A DNA stretch of 64,000 nucleotides, taken from Harmonia axyridis (lineage: Eukaryota > Arthropoda > Insecta > Coleoptera > Coccinellidae). The notes beneath the pieces are model-generated. The model did no database searches. It saw nothing but the letters and a program-made list of their open reading frames with translations, and had not been told where the DNA came from. Positions 48,501 through 60,289 of the stretch are shown here, piece by piece (within the stretch, counting starts at the first letter, position 1; the number at the start of each line of letters is the position of its first letter). The stretch spans positions 27,506,001 through 27,570,000 of the forward strand of contig NC_059504.1 of the NCBI RefSeq assembly GCF_914767665.1, given 5' to 3'. Both the position numbers and the translations under genes were made by a program.

Positions 48501-49786
48501 AGTCACTTTATTGCCTCTGGCCAGTTGTCTTATGGTGTTACGGCACTCCCAGGTCAACAGAGACCCCTGGCAGTACGATTCCAGCTTGGTCTGGCTGTCC
48601 GTGATGATGTAGACATGCGCCCCCTTGAGGTTAATTTTAAGACACTCCTGAGCGCATATGTAAACAGCCAGTATCTCGGTCTGTTAAATAGAGGGCTCAC
48701 TTCCCAGGGCTTTAAAAATCCTCAGTTTAGGTCCATATACCCCAATGCCAGTACTTCTCACTTATTCTGATCCATCGGTGAACCATATAGATGACTTTTT
48801 GTCAGAATGATTTACGAAACTTATTGCACTAGGACGGTCAGTTATGACTTTCAAAATCGAAGATCCGATGGTTTTGCCAAGAGGTTTGAATCTAGTTGAT
48901 TCTATATCCAACCCAGTTTCCATTGAGGGAAATTCTTACTCCTTCCAGCAGGCTACATTTCCTCACATGTAGATGTAAGGGAGGCAAGTCAAGTATGACC
49001 TCCAGCGCTGCTATGGGAGCTGTGCGCATAGATCCTGTAACACCAATGCATGCCAGTTTTTGCAACCGGCCTCCTCGGTTTTTGTCCACCATGCTAGAGA
49101 CGTATAGGTGACAATAGGTCGTACTGCCGCTGTGTATAATCACAGTACCATTTTCGGCTTCATGTCCCATGTCTTTCCAAAGTCTTGCAGGCCCACATGA
49201 CCGCCCTGGCTCTGGAAAAAATCCTATCTATGTGTTTCCCCCAGTTGAGTGTACTGTCCAGGATAACACCTAAATATTTGCACTCGCTAAAGAAGTACAG
49301 GATCGGAGCTCTGAGGTTGAGATTCCTTCTTCTAGTGAACGGAATTAGTGTTGTTTTCGAGGGATTGACAGTTAGCCCCTCTTCCTCCCACCACTTTTCA
49401 ATAATTCTGAGGGCAAGTTGCATTCGGCTACTTAATGAGCCCTCATGCTTGCCTCTAACAGTCACCACTATGTCGTCGGTGTAAAGCCACTTCCATGACC
49501 AAGCTCCACAGCAAGGGTGATAAAACCCCTCCTTGAGGGCATCCCCTGCACGGTCACTTCGATTTCTCCCAGATAGGCTGTAACGGTTCGTCCTTTCAAC
49601 ATAGCTGATATCCACTTAACAGTGGAGGGTTCTTTTCGTTTGGCTGAATTGCATATGGAGACATGATGAGTATTATCAAAGGCCCCTCCGATATCTCCAA
49701 ACATTGCAAGCAGAATTTCCTTTGCGGTGAGAGTGCCTTCCACCTCTCTAAGGATATGATGAAGGGCGTCTCCAGTATATCTGCCC

Positions 49787-50248
49787 ACGCTCTATTAGTG
49801 ATGACGTCACACTTCGCCATTTTAGTTCTCCTGTCAGTGTTCGGAATCCAAACAAACAAATTGACATTCAAATTAGTACGTTGGGTTTGAAGAAATTGGC
49901 TTATTTTGATAAATAAAATTATTTAAGGAACGATTTTACTATTAATTGATAGAAAGAACGAACGAGATTAATGCCAGTAATTTTGAACTTGAATTTCAAA
50001 CTAATAAACACGGCTTTTTACGAAATCTGGGTAATGATGCAGGATTTAAACTTACTGGTATCAATCTCGTTCCTTCTGTCTATCAATTTATACTGAAATC
50101 GTTCCTCGAATACTCTTATTCATGAAAATAAGCCAATTCCTTCAACGACACCGTACTAATTTGAATGACAATTTATTTGTTTGGATTCCGAACACTGACA
50201 GGAGAACAAAAATGGCGGTGTGTGACGTCACACTAATAGAGCGTTTAG
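49787..50248. mobile_element. MITE with about 170-bp TIRs inserted in the LINE
   Basis: CGCTCTATTAGTGATGACG at 49788 and, inverted from 50247, CGCTCTATTAGTGTGACG. The arms stay alike through TCTCCTGTCAGTGTTCGGAA and GAACGATTT for about 170 bases, with a short centre. The LINE reading frame resumes on each side, so this is a later insertion. Confidence 0.85.
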
Positions 50249-50517
50249 GCAAACTGTTGAGGAGCTTTAAACTTCTCCTTATACTATTATCTATTATTTT
50301 CTCCATGGTCTTCAGGAGAAAAGAGGTGAGACATATAGGTAGATAGGATTTAGGCTTTGGGGAGCTTTTTCGACCCTCTTTATAATTGGGTATGTATACT
50401 ACCTTGCGTCCCTCCATGATTTCGGAATATAACCCCTTTCAAAGCTAGCTTTAAAAAGCTGAGCTATCAGGGCTATAAACGACTTCTTCTTCTGATTCAG
50501 TAAGGTGTTGAGACAAT

Positions 50518-50618
50518 TGAATGGGCGATAAAGAGCTTTCAGCCCTTCATAAGTTCATATCAGCAGGCATGGATGGTATGAACTTATGAAGGGCTGAAAG
50601 CTCTTTATCGCCCATTCA
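50518..50618. repeat. 101-bp palindrome with 42-bp arms
   Basis: TGAATGGGCGATAAAGAGCT at 50518 and its exact complement ending 50618. Arms of about 42 bases look perfect, with a loop of about 17 bases. The right arm encodes the LINE TPEIIEWAIKSF segment on the minus strand, so the left arm is an inverted copy of LINE sequence. Confidence 0.85.
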
Positions 50619-50716
50619 ATTATTTCTGGTGTGAATAGGCATCTGAAAATTACAGTGATTGTATATACTATAGTATATATAGTCACTGTACTGCAAATTA
50701 CAGTGACTGTATATAC

Positions 50717-51064
50717 TGCAGTGACGACAACTTCGGCCATCCGCCATTAAATGTCGGCGGAAAATGATAGATTCAAACGTTAACTGGTCTTACAAGATTC
50801 AGATTATCGACTGCGCATGCGCGAAGGTTGGTCGACCGCTCGTTTCTTTTAATAACATCTTCACATTTGGGGGGGGGGGGGTTGAACCCCCTAAACCATT
50901 TACAATCACTAACAAGTTAAACAAGAATGCTTCAAAGCATGTGAAACAGCCTGGCACTTGAATGTAAATAGTAAAAATCAGAGATATCTGGTGAAAGTTC
51001 GACCTTTAATGACAGACAGGGCTCCAACCAATTAAAACGCTGACGAGCCGTGTCGTCACTGTAG
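50717..51064 (+). mobile_element. MITE of the CTACAGTGACGACA family, copy C
   Basis: Matches copy A (10749-11081, inverted) and copy B (11124-11281). Ends GCAGTGACGACAACTTCGG and GTGTCGTCACTGTAG. Outside it, further ACAGTGACTGTATATAC palindromes at 50645-50715 and 51070-51105 suggest nested insertion into its own kind. Confidence 0.75.
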
Positions 51065-51184
51065 TTGAGTTTACAGTGACTGTATATACAGTCAATGTAG
51101 TTGAGATGCCTACCCCCTACCATCTTTCTAAGAATCCCGCCTGGGGGGTGTGTATACCTCCCCAGCGGGGAGTAAAGTGTGAAA

Positions 51185-51680
51185 ATGTCACTCCTTCATT
51201 AAGAGAAAAATTAGCTGTATTATAAAGACTGGACACAGGAGAATCCCTACAAAAAATTGCAAAGGAACTCAATGTAGGCGTTATGCCAATTAAGGATTGG
51301 AGAAAAAATCGCATATTCTTGGAATAATATACAATTGTAATTGATCGTTAAAATGCCTTTAAGAATCGCGAAATACTAAAAAAGCCTAATAATGCATTGT
51401 GGGTGTGATTATGTGAAGAAAGAAGGAAAGGAACCCCTATATCTGGTCCAATATTGAAGGAAAATGCAATAATTCCGCCCCAAAAACTGGATGCTGATAG
51501 TAAGTTCGCAGCTAGTGAGGACTGGATTGATAGTTGGAAAACCTGTCATGGGGCCTGGTTTGGATTTAAAATTCCATCATTATCTTTCAAGTTATGATGG
51601 AGTGAGCATATGAATTTGATCAGAACCGGTGAAAAGATTCTTCGTCCAAGTCGGGAAAATCCATTCAAATAATTCCTAGT
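51185..51680 (+). pseudogene. Tigger/jerky-like transposase N-terminal fragment
   Basis: The plus strand reads LREKLAVL, stop, RLDTGESLQKIAKELNVG (CENP-B-type helix-turn-helix), then after a gap GTPISGPILKENA and SEDWIDSWKTCHG, the second DNA-binding half of pogo/Tigger transposases. Interrupted by stops; no catalytic part. Confidence 0.65.
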
Positions 51681-51721
51681 TTCTATATCGTGAAAATCTA
51701 ACGATCCAATTATATATAAAT

Positions 51722-51808
<87 letters not shown>
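51722..51808. repeat. (TA)n microsatellite
   Basis: Uninterrupted TA dinucleotide run of about 87 bases. Confidence 0.97.
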
Positions 51809-51810
<2 letters not shown>

Positions 51811-52204
51811 CAATATATCTAATAGATAACAATGTTAGGATGTTTCGATCTAGGAAATTCAGTGATACACTTTTATATAAATATATACAATATATAAAAA
51901 AACGTCCGCGGTTATCTCCGGTGTACATTATCTCTCCAAGATGTTCTTATCCCTCCAATATGTTTTCATCCCCCTCCAGCCAACCTAATAAATAAGGCAT
52001 TATGGAGAAAAAAAAAATTATAATCAGCGGTGTCTCCGAGCTCAATGATTGTTAAGACCCGTTTTTTTCAAGTTTGAAGTTATCATATCTCATATAAATT
52101 AAATTATTATTAAATCCTATTTCAAAATTTAAGCCGGAGCCGTTCTTCAGATTCCTCTTTCTCAAGTGGAGTTTGTCCGTCGAGTTCTCATTGTGACTTG
52201 TGAG

Positions 52205-52636
52205 CCAATTGACCATATTCACCGTCGCCATATTGTTTTGCGACAATACCAACTACCCAGTGTTCCCAACGGAGAAATTTTGAGTTTACTAGAAAAATAC
52301 CGCTAATATCAAAAATACTATCAGCCATAGAGACTATTCTTCCACTGACTATTTCCAAAAATGAAGCGAAGCCTTCATTTATACACTCGGCCACAATTAA
52401 TTTGTTCAGAAAACCACCTTTCACTAATGTTTTTATTTCCAAAAGGTGAAATTTTTGCAAAATATTGTCCCAAACAAGCCTATCTGACGTAGCAGCCAGA
52501 AAAGGTACACATAAACTTCACTTAGAAACTTTATATTATGGAATTTTTCTAGTAAACTCAATATTTCTTCGTTGGGAATACTGGGTAGTTGGTATTGTCG
52601 CATAACAATATGGCGACGGTGAATATGGTCAATTCT
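52205..52636. mobile_element. MITE with about 93-bp TIRs
   Basis: The left arm 52205-52296 (ACCATATTCACCGTCGCCAT, GTTTACTAGAAAAAT) is mirrored at about 52541-52636 with few changes. About 430 bases, centre unrelated. No transposase. Confidence 0.75.
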
Positions 52637-53017
52637 TATTTGAAATCACTAGGCAAAACTCCTCATCTCGAAGAGAAGGGTTCATTACTTCTGATCACCG
52701 GTGCCTTTTTCACAAAGTATTCCATCCTATTTTACTTGAGTATCATTTCCGCGAATGCGTCTCATAGTCCAGAGCAGTTATTCAGACTAATTTTTTCGTC
52801 GGATTCTTTCATAGGGGTCCTACTTTTTAGGTCAACTGATGAAACCTATTCTATGGTTATTTTAATCTATGGTCACAATTTAAATGATAGGTTATATTAT
52901 TATTTTCTCTTCTGAAAAAGTTTAGGAGTTGAAATCACATTAAAATGTTGGAGCATATATCATATTGATTTGAAAAGAAAGTATTGATGACCACATAGCA
53001 CGTATTGAAAAGGAACA
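52637..53017. other. Upstream region of TMEM242
   Basis: About 380 bases between the MITE and the TMEM242 start codon; promoter and 5' UTR expected. No gene seen. Confidence 0.45.
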
Positions 53018-53582
53018 ATGAGTGATACGAGTTCTGTAACTTTATCAGAGGCTGAAAGTCTATATAGTAAAGAATTTAAATGGAAGAGTAATTTTTTATT
53101 TATTTTTTCATTCTTTATCTAATAAATTTATCGCAGGTGGACTATTCCTGTGCAGTGTAACCGGAATATCTGCTATTATTGGGTTTGGAACAACTATTGC
53201 TGCTGCTAAGAAAAAAGATCCAGAATATTTTAATAAGGGTATAATGCCTACTTTGAAAATACCTGAAAGTGGTTCCCAATTAGCTTTGAGAGCTTTGGGT
53301 TGGGGCACTTTATATGCTTTCACAGGATGTGGATTATTGTTTTATTCTATATGGAAATTTTCTGGAGCCAATAATGTGAGTTTGTAAAGGTCATATAAAA
53401 ACAATTTGAAACATAGTTAAACATATTTGAAATAATTTCAGATGCAAGAATTCAGATATAAAATGGGATCAATATTACCCAAAATACCAAAAAATGACCC
53501 ACCTATAGGTAGAACTGAGTTTAGTGGTCTTAATGATTTCTTAGATTATGTGCAACACTTGAAAAGTTCTAAGGATAAATGA
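53018..53582 (+). CDS. Tmem242: Transmembrane protein 242
   Basis: TMEM242 (C6orf35, UPF0463) is a mitochondrial inner-membrane protein reported to help assemble the ATP synthase c-ring. Three exons, 53018-53087, 53137-53375 and 53442-53582, give 149 residues. Two hydrophobic segments are visible: GLFLCSVTGISAIIGFGTTI and LGWGTLYAFTGCGLLFYSIW. Between them lies the family's KKKDPEYFNKG and PESGSQLALRALGWG, followed by FRYKMGSILPKIPKN. All junctions keep frame. AATAAA at 53611-53616. Confidence 0.93.
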
Positions 53583-53679
53583 AAACTATTATAAGATGTG
53601 TATAGTTATAAATAAATTAGGTTTACTTTGGAGAGATATATTTCATTATGATTTCCGGTCATATTTATGCATTATCAAT

Positions 53680-54208
53680 TTAATCTTGATTAAATCTTAT
53701 TTCATTAATTTGTGAATTAATTGCCTTGAACAATTTCCCAATTTCTTTGTCTCTAAAATGAGAATTATGAAATTAAGTGAGTAATTCATATTATAATCTA
53801 GGGAACAAACTTGTTGACTAAAAGTAGAGATATTTTAGAGGAGAGGCTTGTAACAAGTTCATCAAGATTGTTGACAAATCTTTGCATTTGATATTTATAT
53901 TGTAGATTTCTAGATTTTTTCTTGAGGGTATCACATCTAAGATTGTCTTCCAATAGTTTCAATTCATTTTTTAGTTCATGGTTAGTGATTTTTTCAATGA
54001 TCAATTCTTTACTGAGTAATTGTATCTTATTATTTTGAAATATTTTTAAGCTAACCAATTTTTGTTCTAATTCATCTACCTTATTCTTGTAAATATCTAT
54101 CAACTGTTTGTTTTCACATTGTAATATATCAATGTCTTTGATTAAATTCTTCTCTATAATTGCATAAGTATCCAATAACTTCAGGCAATTACAATTCGAG
54201 GAATTCAT
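53680..54208 (-). CDS. Unidentified small coiled-coil protein
   Basis: Exon 1, 54208-53811, is a clear open frame starting MNSSNCNCLKLL and rich in heptads (KVDELEQKLVSLK, ITNHELKNELKLLEDN). A possible exon 2 (53752-53680) joins in frame by a GT-AG intron and adds DKEIGKLFKAINSQINEI before a stop, giving 156 residues. Without it the frame ends at 53798 with 136 residues. Lys/Leu/Ile/Asn-rich and probably an alpha-helical adaptor. I do not recognise the family. It is convergent with TMEM242 and divergent from the ZDHHC gene. Confidence 0.6.
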
Positions 54209-54909
54209 CTGAAACTTTTATATGAAAACAAAATATTTTTGAATTGCAATATTTCATGGCTTTCTCTTTCAACGAAGTTATTTATGTTAAAGGAAGGCTT
54301 TTTAAATGGATAAATCGAACTCTAATTATTATGTTCTTTTAGTCTCGAAAAAGTTATAATCATAAAATAATAAAACTTGTGTATAATAATAATGTTGAAA
54401 TATCAGAAAATATCTTAGAACATTAATATCTATATTCTAAGAAAAATATAATTCGAAGGAGACTACAAAAAAAGAAAAGACAATGACATTTACATTAGAC
54501 TTTTCTGTGATATCAAGGATACCTTTTTTTGACATTTCAAGAAAAACATCTCAAATTTTAAGGTTCTTCGATCTTAATTTTCCTGGTAGTTTTTAGATCT
54601 ATATTCTATCCATATTATTTATTTCCTTTGACCATAAAATATTCATCTCATGTAATGTTCACAGTTTTAAGATGTTGTCGAAAAGATGTCTAAGAATGCT
54701 GGAATTGTATAAAAATAGGAAAAAAAGGTTCTCAGTATGATTTGAACTTAGCAGTTTTGATCACAAGATAGCTGTTGATTTCATCATAAGTTTTTTGAAA
54801 TTCAATTTGATAACATCTAATTTTTTTATAGAGGTAAGAGGATAATATTACTCTTTATCAAAGATGATAATACTCAAATTTACAGGTGGGCTCATACGAA
54901 ATAATAAAA
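54209..54909. promoter_or_regulatory. Divergent intergenic region, coiled-coil gene / ZDHHC
   Basis: About 700 AT-rich bases. A TTTACAG acceptor-like site ends at 54885, 24 bases before the ZDHHC ATG, and the frame stays open back to it. An upstream exon (5' UTR or extra N-terminal residues) is therefore likely. Confidence 0.4.
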
Positions 54910-57900
54910 ATGTCTCGTGCCAAGGTAACTAGGAAATGGGAAGTGTTTGCAGGAAGAAATAAGTTTTATTGTGATGGTAGATTGATGACTGCTCCCCATT
55001 CTGGTGTTTTCTTCCTTACTGTATTTTTAATTACAGCAACTTGTACATTATTTTTCATTTTTGAGTGAGTTAGAATAAACTTCCTCAAACAGTAATTTTT
55101 CACTTTATGAATGATACTTTTAGCTGCAGTTACTTAGCAGTAAATGTTACTATAGCAATTCCTATAATTGGAGGATTATTATTTATATTTACAATGTCTT
55201 CCTTGTTGAGAACAAGTTTGTCAGATCCTGGTATAATTCCTCGGGCTACACCTGAAGAAGCAGCTTATGTTGAAAAACAAATAGGTATTGAACCATTAAT
55301 AATATAAATATTGCATATTAAACAATAATTTGATTCTAGAAGTTACAAATTCAGCCAATAGTCCAACCTTTAGACCTCCTCCTCGAACAAAAGAAGTACT
55401 AGTCAAAGGACAAACTATCAAGCTGAAATACTGTTTCACTTGCAAGATTTTCAGGCCACCAAGAGCATCACATTGTAGCCTCTGTGATAACTGTGTAGAT
55501 AGATTTGATCATCACTGTCCATGGGTACATATATTTTCCTAAAAGAATTCAACAATATTCAATATACAGATTAAATATAAGTTGAACTTTATCATTAATA
55601 TTAAATTAACTATCAATTAAATATCATTTTTCAGGTTGGGAACTGTGTGGGAAGAAGGAATTATAGATTTTTTTATATGTTTATAGTCTCTCTTGCATTT
55701 TTAGCTGTATTCATGTTTGCTTGTGCAATAGCTCATCTAATACTGAGTAAGTTATATGTGTTTCATAAAATCATAGAATCATCTAATAAACCCTTTAGTT
55801 TCAAAGCAGGAAAACTACCAATTTTTTGAAGCTGTGAAGGAATCCCCACCTTCCATTGTGGTTGCACTGATGTGTTTTTTTAGCGTCTGGAGTATTTTGG
55901 GTTTGGCTGGATTTCACACGTATTTAACCACCAGTAACCAGACTACCAATGAAGACGTTAGTGACCAATTGTATATTCAATTATTAATATTGTTCTTGAG
56001 ATTTTGGATCTTTGGAAAGTATGTTAATTGTATGTGAAATTATTCATAAAAATTTCATTTTCAGATAAAAGGTTCATTCACAAGTCGAAGGGGGCAAGAA
56101 AATCCATATTCTCAAGGAAATATTTGCCTGAATTGCTTTTACATACTTTGTGGCCCTGTTACACCATCTCTAATTGATAGGTAGGTTTTATAGGTATATT
56201 ATTAAAAGTTGAATATAGCTTTAGAATGTTTATTCCATGTTTTCATATTCACTTCTAGGTCTCTGTAAAAAATACTATATACCTACTGTTTTGTAGATCT
56301 ATTAATATTGACGATTGATAGAGACTATTTTTTAAAGGAATACTTATTTTGGTTGATATTTTCCAAAAACAAATAGTTCAAGGAAAAAAATATTAATAAT
56401 TCAAATATTCATAGCATAAGTTTTGAAATGTGTAGAATTGAAATATCAAATGAAAATGAGGAAAGCAATATTCTGTAGTTAGGGAGTTGTAAAAGCTAGC
56501 TCATTTATGCGCTAATTGATTACAGGGTGTTTCCTAATTGTGAGGCAAAACTTCAAGAGGTCATAATACACATCAAAATAAGAAAAAAGTTACTTTAGGC
56601 ATATGTCCTTAAATGCTTCCTCTTCAAATTACAGCCATCCATAGTCTTTCATTTTAATCATACATTTTCTGCAATAACATTTCAACGCTTCGATTTTAAT
56701 TTTTTTGATTTGATTTTAATGAAAATTTGGTAATAGGCCCAACTTTTCACGGCAAATATAAACTGATTATATTTTCTTCACAGAACAGTTTTGAGGATAG
56801 TTTTCTCAAAAAAATTGAGTGGTAAAAATTTCAACAGTTTTTTGTAAAAATTCGATAAATTTTACTTGAAAAATGTATCCTGTATTTTTTCGATCGGATT
56901 AGTTGTTCTCGAGATATAGGCTGAAAAAATAATACCATTTTTAATTCAATTTCAATTTATTCATAAACAATATGGTACAAAATCCAAGAGTAATAGTACA
57001 GATATATGTATTCCATCCATTACAATAATCAAATTCATCATTAAATCAATATCCAGTCTAGACAATGTGCTTAGGCTAAAGCCTGTTTTGCTATGCCCAG
57101 GCTGAATACTACTCAAAAATAAAATTAAACAAAAAACGAAACACGCAGTTGGCAATTTCTCATTACAGCTATTTAATCCTATGGTGTACAGAGCGAACAT
57201 GTATTGGCGGCGGCAAAATCAAAAACTAGTTGTTAATACTCTCATGAACATTTGGGGGCATCTGAAATATATTGCTTCACTTTTTTTTTTAATTTCATCT
57301 TTGAAGGGGTTCGTTTTAACTCCATTGGCAACAGATTGAAAAACTCTGGGCCGAAAATGAAAAATGATCTTTGTGTCACTTTCCATAAGTGTAAACTCTA
57401 CAAACTAAATTTCGATCGAAGACTGCCCTGAATCTGGGAGTTTTTAAGCACTCGGTACTAATGTTCCAATTGCGCAAATGTTAATCAAGCGTATGCTTGA
57501 TTGATCTGTAGGGAAATGTATACACATTTCTTTGCTGTCTTAGGATTGAATTGACGCATGAATGACGAGCGCTCAAAAATTGCTGACTTCATGTCAGTGC
57601 TTTTCTAATTTTTTATTTTATAAGCCTTTTCTTCTGATGATTTGGTTAGTTCTATAATATAACGAGCATTCATTCAAATTAGTGGACAAGAGTGCTGTGG
57701 AGAAATTAGAGTTGATTTTCTGTGATTACAAGTAGAACTTAGTTAGTACCATATTCTTTACAGATCCGAAGTATGTAAACAAAATGTTTGTGATTTGATA
57801 CAATCTAAGCGCTACTCGTAATCACAGAAATTCAACTCTAATTTCGCATAACTCTAATTGACCACGAATTTAAATGAACGCTCGTTAGTAGGAAATAACA

Positions 57901-58702
57901 AATTGTAGTAAATTTGCAGTATTTTTTTTTCTTGATTTTCAGGAGAGGTATTTTGACTGAAGACAATAAATCAGATCTTCCCAAGTTTGTCAATAAGGCT
58001 CCACTTCTACCTACTAACAGTTTTCCTTTGCCTATACTGGTGAGTGTTTATTACATTATTAACAAATTGACAAGAGTTAATTTTAAACAATATATTATAT
58101 TATTTGTTTCTCATTTTTTTTTATTGACGATAATTTTCTTCTCTTAGAATGGACCTAATCACACCTCATCCGATCTGCAAGGCCATTATAGGCAAACAAC
58201 AGAGACAACCGGTATGTACAGCCATCTTGAAAAGCATATATATCATGCACAGCAAAAAATACCGTCCAAGAATTGTGCCAATATGATAATCATCCCTTCA
58301 CAAGTACCCCTTTTGCCGCCTTTAGATTATCCTCGAAGACCACTTCCCAATACAGAAAGTTGTAAAAATAGTCACTCTTTACCCCAATTAATGGCAGACT
58401 CTCCTACTTCGTCCATTACGGAGACTAATGGACCATCCCATCCAGAAATTGTTTGTACAGAGAGGCCTTACATTCCTAATGAGAAACGATATAACATTAA
58501 TTTCGGTAAAAAGAAAGCCGATATTAAGCCAAGACCTCGTAGCAGTTGCATATACGAAAACCCATATGTGAAAGATGAATTTTGTGGAAGAAATGGCATG
58601 TATAAGATCGATAAAAATAGTTTTATACCCCCTAATATTAGGGTAAATCAGTTCCCAATACCAGAGTACAGCCAAATGTATATACAGGATCATTTTGAAT
58701 AG
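54910..58702 (+). CDS. app: Palmitoyltransferase ZDHHC9/14/18-type (approximated)
   Basis: Membrane S-acyltransferase; the Drosophila orthologue approximated acts on the Fat/Dachs growth and polarity pathway. Exons: 54910-55064, 55124-55284, 55340-55524, 55635-55746, 55799-55956, 56065-56180, 57943-58039, 58148-58702, giving 512 residues. Order: RKWEVFAGRNKFYCDGR, two N-terminal transmembrane segments, DPGIIPRATPEEA, the Cys-rich domain with DHHC at 162-165 (RFDHHCPW, split from VGNCVGRRNYRFF by an intron), two more transmembrane segments, then the TTxE-type motif FHTYLTTSNQTTNED and GPVTPSLIDRRG. The last 200 residues are a Pro-rich cytoplasmic tail. The N-terminus may extend upstream by another exon. 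Intron 6 holds repeats. AATAAA at 58881-58886. Confidence 0.93.
56522..56934 (+). repeat. CAGGGTGTTTC-type repeat fragment
   Basis: Begins ACAGGGTGTTTCCTAATTG, a terminus common to many insect repeats. Similar GGGTGTTTC starts occur at about 59534, and the complement ACACCCTGTATA at 14204. It ends against a LINE tail. No coding sequence. Confidence 0.4.
56935..57470 (-). mobile_element. LINE 3' end in ZDHHC intron 6
   Basis: The minus strand reads GPEFFNLLPMELKRTP, then an open stretch, and ends TGAATAAATTGAAATTG. The FNLLP motif with a following Lys-rich region is the usual end of Jockey/CR1-type ORF2. 5'-truncated. Confidence 0.6.
57480..57910 (+). repeat. Dispersed repeat shared with 3520-3625 and 8605-8745
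   Basis: GCTGACTTCATGTCAGTGCTT resembles sequence at about 3598 and 37125. GTAATCACAGAAATTCAACTC and GACCACGAATTTAAATGAAC match 8660-8715. Possibly a composite DNA element. Confidence 0.5.
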
Positions 58703-60289
58703 CATTTTTTAATATTAATTTGAATATTTTAAATTTAATATTAATTTTAATAGCAAATTTTAATATTCATCATCCAAAGCTCATTTCTAGTTATATCAAT
58801 AACGAAATAATTCATTATGAGAAGTTAGTTCCTAAATGACAAAATTTATTTGAGTACTAAGACTGATTAAATTGATTTGAAATAAACTGGGATAGTTAGC
58901 AAATTCCGCCAGATATCTTCAAAATTTAGTCTATAACAGGTGTTCTATTCCAAATTCTTGGAGCGAATTTTTTGTTTGTTTTTAGACAGAAAATAATCTT
59001 GGTATTTTTCAATATTTCGTTTTTGAGTTGAAACTACTACTGTTATGTGACCATCAACGGCGCGCGTCGTCTGAAGCGTTTTACAAAAGAGGCCTTAGAA
59101 TAGTGAAATAAAAGGAAAGTGCTTATGGAAAAATGTTTCGAATAAAACTTTGATGGTTTTTAGGCTACAACCTCTTCCATCACCTTGTATATATATATAT
59201 ATATATTTTTTTTTTTTCCATAAATCCTTAAATAATAAAAAACCCTACATATTTTTTGATGTTCTATCACCCCTTGAAATATTACTCGATTGAAATATTA
59301 CTAGACATTTCCAATTCACTTTGAATATATGTATACATATTACAATCTTTTTCAAATGTTTGTTTATGTGATCTGCATTACATTCTTCAACTGAAATAAT
59401 CCTTCTCTAATGAAACCTTTGAAAAAGTTATTTCTTTATTGAAAACATGACGCTTATAAATATTTAAATGGAAGCTTTTTTCAATATGTATTATTTATTA
59501 TAAGCAATATACATATACCTGTCAAATCATATAGGGTGTTTCAAATTTCAGTATAAATATTTTTGGGGAGTATTTTTCAGGTCGAAAAAAGGCACAAACT
59601 CTAAAAATTTGTCCACAAATGCTTCGTTACCGATTTATAGAGCGAAGATTTAATGTTGTTTGGAAACCTGCCATTAGGAAATCTAAGTTCATAACTACAA
59701 CCTCAGAGCTTTAAATCCGTTACCATTAGTCATACACCATAAACAAAATCAATGTCAGCCAGATGTTTAAATGAGTATGGTTTATTTTCCATTTTGATGT
59801 TTAATATTAATTTTAAATACACAATGAGACATTCACCAACTTTCAAATGATGCTTTAAAGAAACCTAAACAACAAAATGAAAATAGCAGTCGTGATAAGT
59901 TACTTCTTTTTAGTGAAATACTTCTGTCCAACAAGTCTGAGATTTATTTATTCGAGCAGTGTATCTGGTGTCCCATATTCATTGTCTAGTGAGGGGATCT
60001 TAGAATCCTCTTGAGCTAGAAAAAATTAATGCAACATTTTCGGGCTCGATTTTATTGGTGAAAACCGCAATCTCATATATTCAACTGAAAAACTAAAAAT
60101 GACGTGAAGTAGAAAATTACCTTTTTATCACTGGCGCTATGAACATGAAACAAAAACATTCTACAGGCACTTTTTTTAGTAGTTTTGAAATTATAACACA
60201 AACTTGTGTTTTTTAAATGTAAACCATAAAAACTTATATAACAAATAATATCGCTGTTTTTCACATTTCAAAAATATATAATAATAATA
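58703..60289. other. Intergenic region after ZDHHC
   Basis: Contains the ZDHHC 3' UTR, a TA/T-rich tract (about 59190-59218), a GGGTGTTTC-type repeat start at 59534, and the second copy of the 68-base dispersed repeat (59962-60028). No gene seen. Confidence 0.5.
59962..60028 (-). repeat. Dispersed repeat, copy 2
   Basis: Reverse-oriented copy of 2990-3057 (GATCCCCTCACTAGACAA core). Confidence 0.6.

Larger units (their letters stand above)
48490..50640 (-). pseudogene. LINE with RT and RNase H, split by a MITE
   Basis: Minus-strand non-LTR retrotransposon relic. From 5' to 3': TPEIIEWAIKSFQPF (about 50640-50590), VVYIPNYKEGRK and YLPICLTSFLLKTMEKIID (50417-50270), then a MITE (49787-50248), then RT with GDIGGAFDN, GMPSRRGF, and WLYTDDIVV near 49474 (a YxDD box). 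Last comes an RNase H domain with FTDGSE (about 48765), EILAVYICAQE (about 48675) and YIITDSQTKLE (about 48610), i.e. all three acidic residues. RNase H after RT points to the I/R1/LOA group. Several frameshifts; inactive. Confidence 0.8.

Noticed and set aside
51710..51928. 72-codon open frame on the minus strand
   Set aside because: It is the translation of the TA microsatellite (Tyr-Ile repeats).
54886..54909. GTG start for the ZDHHC protein
   Set aside because: GTG follows directly on a splice acceptor; eukaryotic starts are ATG, and the first ATG is at 54910.
57914..58147. 77-codon ORF covering ZDHHC exon 7 and beyond
   Set aside because: The part after 58039 is intron; exon 8 at 58148 continues in frame.
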